Shown here: piece after piece, positions 1 to 11,191 of the stretch
Numbering within the stretch: position 1 is the first letter of the stretch
Layout: each line of letters begins with the position of its first letter
Source: Phaeosaccion multiseriatum
Taxonomy: Eukaryota; Ochrophyta, other classes
Length of the DNA: 64,000 nucleotides
Assembly: GCA_965112735.1 (NCBI GenBank)
Contig: OZ218960.1
Coordinates: forward strand, 2,976,001 to 3,040,000
Direction: 5' to 3'
Notes under the pieces: model-generated
What the model saw: the letters and a program-made list of their open reading frames with translations, nothing else
Databases searched by the model: none
What the model was told of the DNA's origin: nothing
Program-made: the position numbers and the translations under genes

Positions 1-775
1 AGCACATAGCTGTCGTCGCTGCAGGCGTATGGGCAGACGGGTAGGAGGTTGAGAGGCAGGACGGACGGACGGACGGACGGAGGGAGGAAGATAAGAGGCA
101 TGTTGGTGCGCAGGTAGGCAGGGAAGGATGAGGATGGGACGGGAGGGTGTGTGAATGTGTGTACTTGTGCTCCCCCGCCCCCTTCCTTCCTTCCCTCCCC
201 CACAGTAGATCGAAGGCCCTATATGGCACTCACGTGCTGCCACTGCCCCTGGTCCGAGCCAGGTGCTGCACGTCGAGGAGAGCGACGGTGCAGCTGTCGT
301 TGGGCCGCGCCCCTGCCAGCACCACCGCCAGCACCCGCTGGGCTGGGTGCCACGACATCAGGGCGGAGGAGGAGCCAGTTGCAGCAGGGGTGGGAGAAGG
401 GTTCGGGGGTGGCCTGGGGGGAGAGGGGGGGTGTGGGTGGGGGGAGGGAGGGGAAGAGAAGGGGGGTGAGAGGCAAGCTTGCGCTGGGGAAAGGCGACTT
501 GTCTGTTCGCCCCCTTTTGTTGTTGCATACCCTCCGCTTAGAAGACTCCAGCCCTTGCGAAGGGCGGTGGACACCCAACCCCCTCCACCTCCTCGTCCAG
601 GGCCCTCCTCAGGGAGATTCTCCAGCTCCTCGTCCTCCTGCTGCAGCGAGAGGTCGCCTCCATCGTCCTCCTCGCAGACCTGCGCCAAGATCTGGCGCCA
701 AGGGATGGCAAAACTTGTCAACACTTGGCCTCGCCCGCTCCCCTCGCTACGCGTTCGGTTGCCGTACGGAGCCAT
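1..775 (-). CDS. WD-repeat-like protein, possibly Aladin-like (5' part, runs off the window)
   Basis: Minus-strand gene cut by the left edge. Three exons join in phase: 775-531 (ATG at 775 in a CCATGG context), 413-234 and 18-1, with introns 530-414 and 233-19. The second exon encodes a WD-type blade beginning SWHPAQRVLAVVL, which is followed by CTVALLDV and, across the intron, TDDSYVL. This resembles the first blade of the nucleoporin Aladin (a WHP motif followed by an ALLDDS-like strand), and the upstream Trp/Gly stretch before it is also Aladin-like. The residue match is weak, so any nuclear WD40 protein is possible. Between the two parts lies a Pro/Ser/Ala linker. The start is 299 bp from the ATG of the divergent zinc-finger gene. 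The intron at 414-530 is G-rich on the plus strand. The WD fold is inferred from one blade only; the rest of the gene lies outside the window. Confidence 0.55.
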
Positions 776-1074
776 GGTTGCTGTCACCTACACCAGACGC
801 CAACTGGCATGGCTTCACCGTACAGATAGGAGCTGTGACACTAGAGAGAGAGAGAGAGAGAGAGAATCGAGAAAGAGGGGAGAGAAATGGGAAAGAGGGA
901 AATTTTAAGTATGCGACCATCCCAGCCGTGGAAACCACTTTCCCGCGTATCAACGATTGATGCGACGCGCCATTACCCCTGAGTGGACGTCCAAGCTCTA
1001 AGCAATCGAGTGGCCCACCACACAACAACACAACCACAGCCTCTCGTTTATTTATCAACACTACGGCAGTAAGG
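776..1074. promoter_or_regulatory. Shared 5' region between divergent WD-like and zinc-finger genes
   Basis: 299 bp separate the two start codons and must hold both 5' UTRs and promoters. It contains a (GA)n run at about 842-864. I see no clear TATA box. The bidirectional promoter role is inferred from gene orientation alone. Confidence 0.4.
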
Positions 1075-1962
1075 ATGGGAAGGACAAAGAAGGCCGGGAA
1101 GGCTGGGGCAAAGGGGAAGAAGGGAGAGGAGGAGGAGACAGTGGAAGAGACAATGGTAGAGGAGGTGGTGGTGGAGGAGGAGAAGACGGAGAAGAAGAAG
1201 AAGAAGACCAAGAAGGACAAGAAATCCAAGAAGAAGGAGGAGTCTGAGGAGGAGGAGGAGGAGAAGGAGAAGGAGGAGGAGGAAGAGGCCGACGAGGAGG
1301 AGGCGGACGCGGACGAGGAGGAGAAGGGTAGCGACAAGGAGGGCGAGGACGACGAGGAGGAGGAGGAGGAAGAGGAGGAGGACAAGGAAAAGGAGGACGA
1401 CAGCAAGAAGCGCAAGCACGACGAGGTGGAGGAGGAAGGCGACGCCGCCGAGGAGGGCGGAGAGGCCGGGGACATCAACCTGACCTGCATGGAGTGCAAC
1501 GGAGGCTTTGTATTTTCCAAGCTGGAACAGGACTTCTACGAGGAGAAGGGATTCGAGGGACAGCCTAAGCGATGCAAGGAGTGCCGCGCCGCCAAGAAGG
1601 CCCGCTTCAACGAGCAGGGGGGAAGGGGAGGGGGGAACCCATGCTACGCCTTCCAGAAGGGAGAGTGCAACAGGGGCGACAGCTGCAGATTCTCGCACGG
1701 CGGAGGAGGAGGCGGGGGAGGAGGATACGGAGGAGGAGGATATGGTGGGGGGGGGGGGCGAGGCGGAGGAGGGGTGTGCTTCGCCTTCCAGAAGGGGGAG
1801 TGCAACAGGGGTGACAGCTGCAGGTTCTCGCACAGCGGAGGAGGAGGCGGCGGGGGAGGAGGATACGACGGGGGAGGAGGGGGAGGAGGGGGCCGAGGAG
1901 CGTGCTTCGCCTTCCAGAAGGGAGAGTGCAACAGAGGCGACAGCTGCAGATTCTCGCACTAG
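1075..1962 (+). CDS. Zinc-ribbon plus triple CCCH zinc-finger protein
   Basis: Single-exon gene of 295 aa. Residues 1 to about 135 are an extreme Lys/Glu/Asp-rich charged segment. It is followed by a zinc-ribbon-like module with two CxxC pairs (CMEC and CKEC, about residues 141-170) resembling the small 'probable zinc-ribbon' family found in algae, bacteria and plants. The C-terminal half holds three nearly identical CCCH fingers spaced C-x7-C-x5-C-x3-H, each reading C(Y/F)AFQKGECNRGDSC then RFSH, separated by Gly/Tyr-rich linkers. The last finger ends exactly at the stop. CCCH fingers of this type generally bind RNA, so a nuclear or cytoplasmic RNA-binding role is inferred. The fingers are almost identical at DNA level, which suggests recent duplication or gene conversion. 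The ATG at 1075 is the first in frame after upstream stops. It is head-to-head with the WD-like gene. Confidence 0.85.
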   Translation: MGRTKKAGKAGAKGKKGEEEETVEETMVEEVVVEEEKTEKKKKKTKKDKKSKKKEESEEEEEEKEKEEEEEADEEEADADEEEKGSDKEGEDDEEEEEEEEEDKEKEDDSKKRKHDEVEEEGDAAEEGGEAGDINLTCMECNGGFVFSKLEQDFYEEKGFEGQPKRCKECRAAKKARFNEQGGRGGGNPCYAFQKGECNRGDSCRFSHGGGGGGGGGYGGGGYGGGGGRGGGGVCFAFQKGECNRGDSCRFSHSGGGGGGGGGYDGGGGGGGGRGACFAFQKGECNRGDSCRFSH

Positions 1963-2667
1963 AGACGACCCGGAGCGAAGGAGCAAGGGCCGCAAGAACG
2001 ACAACGACACTGCTGCTGTTGTTGGAGGAACAGCACCGGCGGGGGCGGCGGCGGGGGAGAGACAGGACACGGTCAGACGGGCATCCACCTACCACACCTT
2101 CCTACCACCTGCTGGAGCCGACAGATGGACGGACGGAGGGATGGACCATTGGACATACGGAGGCGACGCGGCATGGTGAAATACATCCAGCGGCTGAGAG
2201 CGTCCGGTGCGCGGCAGCGGGAGGGTGTGGGTATGGTGTGGTGTCAGGGTTAGCTTGGGTCGGCAAGGGTTGGGTTGTCTTGCAATGACTTCGCGCAGTG
2301 CCAGGCCAGTGAAGTGAGGGAGGTGGTGCCAGTCGTTGTGGTAAGAAGAAGTAGCAATAGTATTAGTCGTAGTAGAAGGGGGGGGGGGCATTGCTGGGGT
2401 GTCGACACTCTCTGTTAGTGTCGAGTGGTGTTGGTTCGAAAGAGAAAGAGTTCCAAAGGAGGGTACGGTACACACACACACACATAAGGTAAGCCCGTAG
2501 GAGACAAGAGGAGACGTAGGGGCAAGGGAGGGAAGGCAGGCAGGCAGGTAGGTGCGTAGAGTGAGGGTTTGGGGAGAGAGGGCCTGCATCGTGACTTGAC
2601 TGGGGTGCCATGGATAGGCAAGGACAACGTGAATGGATTTTTGGTTATTCTGTCCTAACTGCCCACT

Positions 2668-2699
<32 letters not shown>

Positions 2700-3625
2700 G
2701 ACTGCCTTGCCTGAAAACCGACCGAGGGGGTTGAAAAGGAAAGAAAGGGAAAAGGCAAGGAGAAGGGGTCTGAAATGAAATGAAAGTGAACAAAGTGATG
2801 GAGGTGAAGAGTCCGGTCCCACCTCACAGTGGTGTTGTGGTGTGGGTTGGCGAAGAGTGGCGATTGTAGTCATGAATGACCAACTGACCAACAACACCAC
2901 AAGGCAAAGGAAAGAAGCAAGGCAGTCAACAACGATATCGAGTTGTTTTCTGTCTTTTGCTCACTAAAGGAATAACAGCACACAAATGAAACTGAAACTG
3001 AAACTGCACGCATGGGATGGTGGCACATGTACGAAGTGGGACAGGGCGGCAGGAAGGGGAAGGGGGACTCGTGCTTGCATCTTTATCAGTCGTAAAGTGT
3101 ATTTTCCGTTAGTCACTCGTTGAGATACACATACATGTAAGGCCACCACTCTAACTTCTCTATATCATCTCGTTTCGAATTGGAGCAGCAAGCAAAGCGC
3201 CCAACTGTACGTGTTCCTTCTTCTGGACATGACCGCCAGTTGTGAGTGGACGCTGCTCCGCCCTCTCTTTTTGGTGCAGTCTCCAAGTGCTCCATCCATT
3301 GCCATCCATTGTCATCTATTGCCATCCATTGCCATCCACTACCATCTATAGTCCTCCTCCTCTGCTGCTGCCCAAGATCTGTGAGTCAAGTGCTCCACTC
3401 CCGTCGCCCCCCCCGGGGAGACAGAGGGCAAGGGAAGGGGGGGGGGCTGGCTAAGGGCGGAAGGAAGGACAACCCCCTTGACAGTTACACTTTTACAGTT
3501 ATACGATGGCCCCTCCCCTCTTCCCGACAAAAGAAGGTCCAAGCATGCCTCCTCCCCCTTCCCCCGTCTCCTCCTCCTCCTCCTCCTCCTCCTCCTCCTC
3601 CTCCTCCTCCTCCTCCTCCTCCTCC

Positions 3626-3660
<35 letters not shown>

Positions 3661-3764
3661 CTCAGCCTCCTTGGACCCTCCCACTCGCCACGAACGAGCG
3701 GAGAGGACACCCTCTTTGGTCACCATCACTCATCACTCATCACTCATCACTCATCACTCATCAC
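1963..3764. other. Convergent intergenic spacer (no gene seen)
   Basis: 1.8 kb between the zinc-finger gene and the 3' end of SPT6. It holds a (CA)n run near 2470, a (GACT)n tract at about 2666-2704, a GAAACT hexamer run at 2986-3006, a CCATTGC 10-mer cluster at about 3292-3350, a (TCC)n tract at 3566-3662 and a (CATCACT)n run at 3724-3770. The open frames here are made of repeats, and I see no convincing coding sequence. Confidence 0.6.
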
Positions 3765-3865
3765 TCACTGCCGTGACGACCCATTGTAGTAGGGCTGTTG
3801 GGGTTGCCCCGGGGCCGTCGGAGGGAGAGGCGGATACTGCTGCTGCTGCTGCTGCTGCCCATATG

Positions 3866-3900
<35 letters not shown>

Positions 3901-4083
3901 GCCTGCCCTGGGTACCCACCGGGGGCGCCGTAGCCCGGCCCCGAGGGGGGGAGCGGGGGCTGGAACCCGGGGGGCAGCGGTGGAGCCATTCGACCGCGCG
4001 TATTGTCCGAAGGCGGCAGAGGGGGCTGCTGCTGCTGCTGCTGCTGCTGCTGCGGGTAGGCGCCGTAGTAACCCTGCTGCTGC

Positions 4084-4116
<33 letters not shown>

Positions 4117-7100
4117 GGCTGGTGGTGAGGCGGTAGGCCGGGGGGCAGCGGGGCTTGGTACTGTTGTTGCTGGTAGAGCTGCTGCTGCTGCGGTGGCGGT
4201 GGCGGCTGGCGGGACTGGAGGTGACGAGAGCCCTGCTTGCCCTGACGGGAGCTGCTGCTGCGGCTGTGGGCTCGGCTGCTGGTGGACCCCGCGTGGCTAC
4301 TGTGACTGCGTTGGCTGCAAGTCTTCTTGAAGTCCGCAAGGAGCAGGCGGAGGCTGAGCAGTTGGTTGTTCAGGTGGAGCAGTTGGTTGTTCAGGTGGAG
4401 ATGGGAGGCGGATGGGGAGGGCAGGACAGAGGAAATTTAGACTAGAGGTGTTGGGGAGGGGTGGCAGTACATAGCAGTGGATGGCAGTGGATGGCTGAGC
4501 CGTCAGGTGGCGGCGGGGTAGGGGGGACGGTAGTGCATGGCGGTGAAAGCATGTGAAAGGAGGCGCCCTTCCCCCTCCTCCTCCCTCACCTTGGCAGGAC
4601 TTTGTCTCTGTATAAAAAGCCGTCCCCTGTGAGCTGCACCGTCTCTCTTTTAACAGTCTGACTGCCCGGCACATAGCTGATGAACAAGCAGCCGCTCCGC
4701 TTGGAGGCGTGTATGTAGTAGGGGATCGCTTGGGGGCTCTTGGCCTTGTCGGCAAGGAGCTGCTTGTGAACACCCTCCTGCACAACTCAAAGGAGGGAGG
4801 GAGGGAGTGAATGAGCCAGTGAGTCAAAAAAGTGATGAGTGAGTGAGTGAGTGAGTGAGTGAGTGAGTGAGTGAGTGAGTGAGTGAAGTGAGTTGAGTGG
4901 GTGGGTGGGTGGGTGGGTGGGTGACTGAGTGAGGGGAAGTGAGTGAGTCCACCATAAAGACTTAACTTCGTCCTTCACTCGCCAGCATGCATATAGACCA
5001 ACCCGGACAAGAAAATTTCAATGATGATATGATGATCTACTACTAAACAAAAACGCAACCCGAAACTGTCAACTGAAACTCAACCTGAAACCGTCAACTC
5101 ACCTGAGCGGCGCTGTGATACTTGGGCGATGCGAGCACCTCCTTGACAAGGTCGTTACACGGCGACACGAAGCGCGACAAAAGCTCATCAAGGTCCTCGT
5201 ACTCCTCACCCTTCATCTGCAGACGACCGCCCTGTTCGTTGGAGGGATGGCAGTGGATGGAGAGAGGAGAGGGAGGAGGGGTGGATGGGGGGAGGGACGG
5301 GGGGCACGGGGACGGGGTGGCGTCAAGGAGGAGGGAGAGGGAAACATGTGGCAGCGGGTGGAGACAGAGGGGAAAAGGTTCCGCGCTGTTGTTGTTGTTA
5401 TGTGCGTGTGGGTGTGTGGGTGTGTCTGTGACACCCGAAAAGGTTTCAAAAGTCTGCACAAGTGCAGTACGAGGTACGTCAACACAAACCGAAACTCTAC
5501 ACCCCCATACCCCAAGCTCCAAACGCACGCACGCGCTCACGCACCCACGCATTCACTCACTCACACACTCACTCACTCACTTGCTCACTCACTCACTCAC
5601 TCACTCCCTCCCTCACTCACTCCCTCACTCACTCACTCGTTCACTCACTCACTTACTCACTCACTCCCTCACTCACTCACGCACTCGCTCACTCACTCAC
5701 TCACTCACTCCCTCCCTCACACACTCACTCACTTGCTCACTCACTCACCCACTCACTCACTCACTCACTCACTCACTCACCCACCAACTCACTCACTCAC
5801 TCACTCCCTCACTCACTCCCTCCCTCACACACTCACTCACTCACTCACCCACTCACTCACTCACTCACTCACTCTCACACTCACTCACTCACTCCCTCAC
5901 TCACTCACTCAATCCCTCACTCACTCACTCACTCACTCCCTCACTCACTCACTCACTCACTCCCTCACTCACTCACTTACTCCCTCACTCACTCACTTAC
6001 TCACTCACTCACTCACTCTCTTACTCACTCACTCACTCTCTTACTTACTCACTCCCTACTCCCTCCCTCCCTCCCTCCCTCCCTCCCTCCCTCCCTTACC
6101 AGCAGATGTGGGTTGGACGGCTTGTCGAGCTCTTGAATGTCAATGTGCACAAAGCTGTCCTTCATCCACAGCCAAGTCAGACTCAGCCTGTCCGCCCCCT
6201 TGGACGAGGGCCTCACTAACGCCGCTCCAAAGGCATCGGGGTCCACGCGTTGCTTCAAGAGCAGCGCCTCCGCATCGCTGTACTGCAGATTCTGTAGGAG
6301 AGCAGTTTCAGGGGGTTGTAAGGAGTTTCGGGAGGAGGGGGGGGGTGTAGGGGGTTTCGGGGGGGGGGGGGGGGGGGTACAAGTTTGAGCACGCACATCC
6401 ACTTACACACACGGCTCTCTCTCTGTCTCTCTCTGTCTCCCTCTCCCTCCCTCTCCATATCCCTTTCTCTCTCTCTCCTCTCCCTCCCTCCTCCTCCCCC
6501 CCCCCTCTCTCTCTTCCCCTCCTCACCTCGAAGTTGGGATGCTTGACGTTCCTGGGCACCAAGCCCTTCGTGCTTCTCACTCCCGTGCCGTCCGCCATCC
6601 GTGCCTCCGCCGTGGCCTTCTCCATGTCTGCCATCCTCTTGGTCAGCGCCTGTCGTGTCATGTCAGGGTGTGCGGTGAGGGAAGGGGGGAAGGCAGCAGA
6701 AGGCCACAGGAAGACAAGCCAAAAGCAACGGGGGACTCCGGGTCAGTCTCTCTTCTACCATACCTCTCGGTCTCGGTCCCCCCCTCCCTCCCTTCCTCCC
6801 TCCCTCCCTCCCCCCCTCCCTCCCCCCCTCACCACCTCCCTTCGCTCTCTCCCTCCCTCCCTCTCTCCCCCCCTCCCTCCCTCCCTCCCTCTCTCCCCCC
6901 CTCCCTCCCTTCCTCCCTCCCTTTCTCGCTCCCCCCCTCCCCCCCTCCCTCCCTCCCTTCCCTCCCTCCCTCCCTCCCTCCCTCCCACTGACCTCTCTGT
7001 ACATTTGCCTGGCCGATTGATCGTCAAAGCAGTGGTCCAGGGGAGGCATCCCTGCCGGCCGCTGCCATCTCTCTCCCCACCTCTGCGGCTCAGGCACGAG

Positions 7101-8410
7101 GTCGCTTTGCTTCAATGATACGAGCGTTTCGAAGCGTGCCTCTCGCACCTCGAGTATCACACCCTCCACCACCTGCATGCATGGATGGGGGCAGACAGAC
7201 AGGCAGACAGGCAGGTGTACGGGCATGCAGGCAGGCAGGCATTGGTTGATACGGCCAGGGTGGGGGGGGGGGGGGAGAGACAGTGTGTAGTGTGTGTGTG
7301 TTGTGTGTGTCAGTAAGGATTTTCCTTGGAAACAACATGAGGAAGGTGAGGAAATGCACCCCTTCTCTCCTTCCCCTGTCTTCCTCCCTACCCCTTCCTC
7401 CCCCTCTCACCTTGCCCCTGGGAAAGAGCACTTTGAGCTCCTCGGGATCCACTCTCTCCTGGTAATGTTGGTGCTCCTGCTGGTTGACGTCCAGCGCATC
7501 CTCCGCCTTGACAAAGGCCCATATGCCTCCACATCCCTCCAGCACCCCCTTCACCCCTCCCCGATTCACTTCATTCACGCGCACCGTCACCTGATAGGGA
7601 GGGGGGTGCAACGAAGCAATGCTTAAGCCTCCTTTAAGGCATTCCTACCCGTCCTGACACCCCCTACCCGTCCTGACACCCCCTACCCGTCCTGACACCC
7701 CCTACCCGTCCTGACACCCCCTTCCCGTCCTGACACCCCCTACCCGTCCTGACACCCCCTACCCGTCCTGACACCCCCTACCCGTCCTGACACCCCCTAC
7801 CCGTCCTGACACCCCCTTCCCGTCCTGACACCCCCTACCCGTCCTGACACCCCCTACCCGTCCTGACACCCCCTACCCGTCCTGACACCCCCTACCCGTC
7901 CTGACACCCCCTACCCGTCCTGACACCCCCTACCCGTCCTGACACCCCCTACCCGTCCTGACACCCCCTTCCCGTCCTGACACCCCCTACCCGTCCTGAC
8001 ACCCCCTACCCGTCCTGACACCCCCTACCCGTCCTGACACCCCCTACCCGTCCTGACACCCCCCTCACGGCTCTGACCTTCATTCCGCTGCGCAGTGTGT
8101 TCCGCGATTCTCCCGTGATCCATTCAAACAGCTCCACCTGTAGAGACAGCAAGGGTGAGGGAAGGGGGGTGTCAATTTGAAACTCACGCTGCCACTGCCA
8201 CTGCCTTCCATTTTCTCTCAATTTCTCTTCGCTCTGTCTGCCCTTGTCCTCTTCTCCTGTCGCACTCACTCACTCACCTCCGATGGCCCTGAGTAAGGCC
8301 TTCTCCTGTCCAGAAAGGGGAAGCGAATCTCTTGCTTGATGGTCTCGAGCTGCAGCTGTCTCTTGCCCTGCCCCTGCCGCTCGAGCTCCTGTCATAACAG
8401 AGAGCAGCGT

Positions 8411-8453
<43 letters not shown>

Positions 8454-9035
8454 GGGAGCGTGGGTGAGTGAGTGACGGTGCGTGGGTGGGTGAGGGTGGG
8501 GTGAGTGTGGGCGTGTGTGTGAGTGTGCGTGTGGGTGAGTGGGTGTGTGGGCGAATGAGTGAGTGAGTAAGTAGTGCGTGAGTGAGTGAGTGAGTGTGTG
8601 TGTGGGTGAGTGAGGGAGTGCGGGAGGGAGGGAGTGAGTGAGCGAGTGGGGAAGTGAGGTAAGTGAGTGAGGGAGTGAGTGAGTGACTGTGGGTGAGTGA
8701 GGTAAGTGAGGTAGTGAGTGAGGTAGTGAGTGAGGGAGTGGGTGAGAGAGTGGGTGAGGGTGGGTGAGTGAGGCAGTGAGCGAGGTAGTGAGTAAGTAAG
8801 AGAGTGATTGAGTCATGAAGTGGGCGAGTGGTGGAGTGTGTGGGGAACGGCGAAACGGCGGCGACGGCGTAACAGCCTACACTGTACCTGCGCGTAGAGC
8901 GAGAGGTCGAGGTCGTAGAGCTTGTCCTCGAGCTCGGGGCCCGAGTCGGGGTGCCAATCGATGGCAGCAGCACCTGGGGGGGGGGGGAGTACGAGGAGTG
9001 GATCAGAGGCAGAGGGACACAGAAAGCAAGAGGTG

Positions 9036-9088
<53 letters not shown>

Positions 9089-9879
9089 GGAGTCACTCTT
9101 TCCTGCGGTACATGTGCTCTACCCACTCTCACGTAAGGTAGGAACTCTTACGAAAGGTATGAGCAGATATCATCGACACTCTACATCTCTACCCCCTGCC
9201 ATCTGTGACTCAATGCACGAACTGCCGAACTGCTGCCGTTACCTGTGGCCTTGAGCATAACCTTGAGAGCACTCTCCGCCTCGTCCATGATGCTCTTCAC
9301 CACGCCTACATACTCATCAAGGTCGTTCTCCACCTCCAGGGCATTGGCACACATCTTGGGGGCCCACTCGTGCTTCACGTAGCACTCCGGGTGGATGCGC
9401 ATGGAGTCGAAGGGGTTGAGGGACTGGAGGGAGGAGAGGAGGGGGGGAGGGGAGGGAAGGGAGGGGTAGGGAGAGAGTGGGAGTGGGAGACAGAGTGCGA
9501 GGGAGAGAGAGAGAGAGAGAGAGTGAGAGAGAGGGAGGGATAACATATACCATCAGTTTCTAACCTGGCTCCAGCATCAAGCATCTCCACCCCACCCACC
9601 CAACTCACTCACCAGGTCCCTGTCCTCCAAGCGGCTGCCCCTCCCCCCAATCCTAAGGAAGGACGCGGCGTTGTCGAACACCGAAGTGCCGAGCAGCTTG
9701 TGCGTGAGGAGCTGCTGCCGCTCGGTGATGCCCCCGGCCACCTGCTGCACGCCGTGACGGAGGGCGGCGGCCTTCTTGGGCCCCAGACCCCCAACAAACT
9801 GCAGCAAGCCTGCAGGGGTGGGGGTGGGAGGGCAGTGGGTGTCAAGCGTATGTGAGTATGTGTGCGCGTGTGTGTGTGC

Positions 9880-9916
<37 letters not shown>

Positions 9917-11155
9917 TGTCCATCTGTGGTGCTCCCTCTGTTGCCCTTCCTCTCCCCCCTCCTGCTTACCCTTGAGGTGTGTAAACTCCACGGCGCTGGC
10001 CAGATCAACCCCCCTGTCATTCACCGCGTCCACAAGGCGTTGCTCATACACACGCAGCAAGGAAGACTTTGACACCTCGGCCTGAGGGATGGCAGCGGAG
10101 AGGAGGGGAGAGGAACCGAGTGAGTGAGTGATTGAGCGAGTGAGTGAGTGAGTGAGTGAGTGAGTGAGTGAGTGAGTCGGGTGACCGCAAATGCCCCCGC
10201 CTACCTGCGACACTGACTGTGACCGCTGACTGCCTCACTTGACTTCCTTCCTTCCTTCCTGACTAACTTAACTCCCTGACTGACTTATTGACTTATTGAC
10301 TTCCTGGACACAGTGACTTGTGACTGACGGACCGGACCGGACCCATTGACTTACTGGCCCCCCACTGCCTGCCTGCCTGCCTGCCTGTCTGCCTGACCGC
10401 CTGACCAACGTACCTGCAATTCATGCAGGCTGAGGTAGAGCATCTCCCCCCCGAAGGTGTTGGTGCTGTCCATATGCGTCCACAACCCGCAGTACTCCGC
10501 CAGGGGCTCCTGCGCCATGCGGCCCAGGCTGATGGCCTGAGGAGCATCCCGGATGGCAGCGGATGGATGGTAGAGGATGGTAGAGGATGGCAGTTTCAGC
10601 TCAGTTCCTTGACATGGGGGCAAATGTATGTACCTACTACGAATCTCGACATCGACACTACCCACCCAATCTCGATGACGACACACATTCTCTCCCTCCC
10701 CCCCCTTCACTCACCAGACGCAAGTTGACGTGATAGTCGGGCAGCTCCTGCTCCGCCCTCTTGCTGTGCGCAAACACCATGGACACGTCGTCCCGCATAA
10801 ACAACGAGCGGCATACCCACTCCTCCTCCTCCTCCTCCTCCTCGTTGAAGCCCAAGGAGTCGTTCTCATCTTCATCGGAGTCGTCGCTGTTGTAACCGCC
10901 GCCCCCCTTCCCGCCCCTCCGCCCCCCCCCGCCGCTGCGTTTGGTCTCTCGCCGCGAACGTCGCTCCTCGTATTCGCCTGGGTGGGCAGGTAATGGTGAG
11001 GAGGGAAGGAGATGCATAGGGAGGAAGAGAGGGAGAGGGAGGGGGAGGGAAGGAGGGAGGGAGGCCGGGACGAAGCGACGGAGGGGAATAAGGGGGGGGA
11101 GAGAGGGATGTAATAGCACGAGTCAGAGCGACGCGGACACGGACACGCACACGCG

Positions 11156-11191
<36 letters not shown>

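Noticed and set aside
5115-6350. 411-codon plus-strand frame full of SLTH repeats
   Set aside because: Translation of (CTCA)n; the flanking conserved sequence is SPT6 on the opposite strand.
7640-8062. CRISPR-like regular repeats
   Set aside because: The 19-bp units are directly adjacent with no unique spacers, and the locus is inside a eukaryotic intron.
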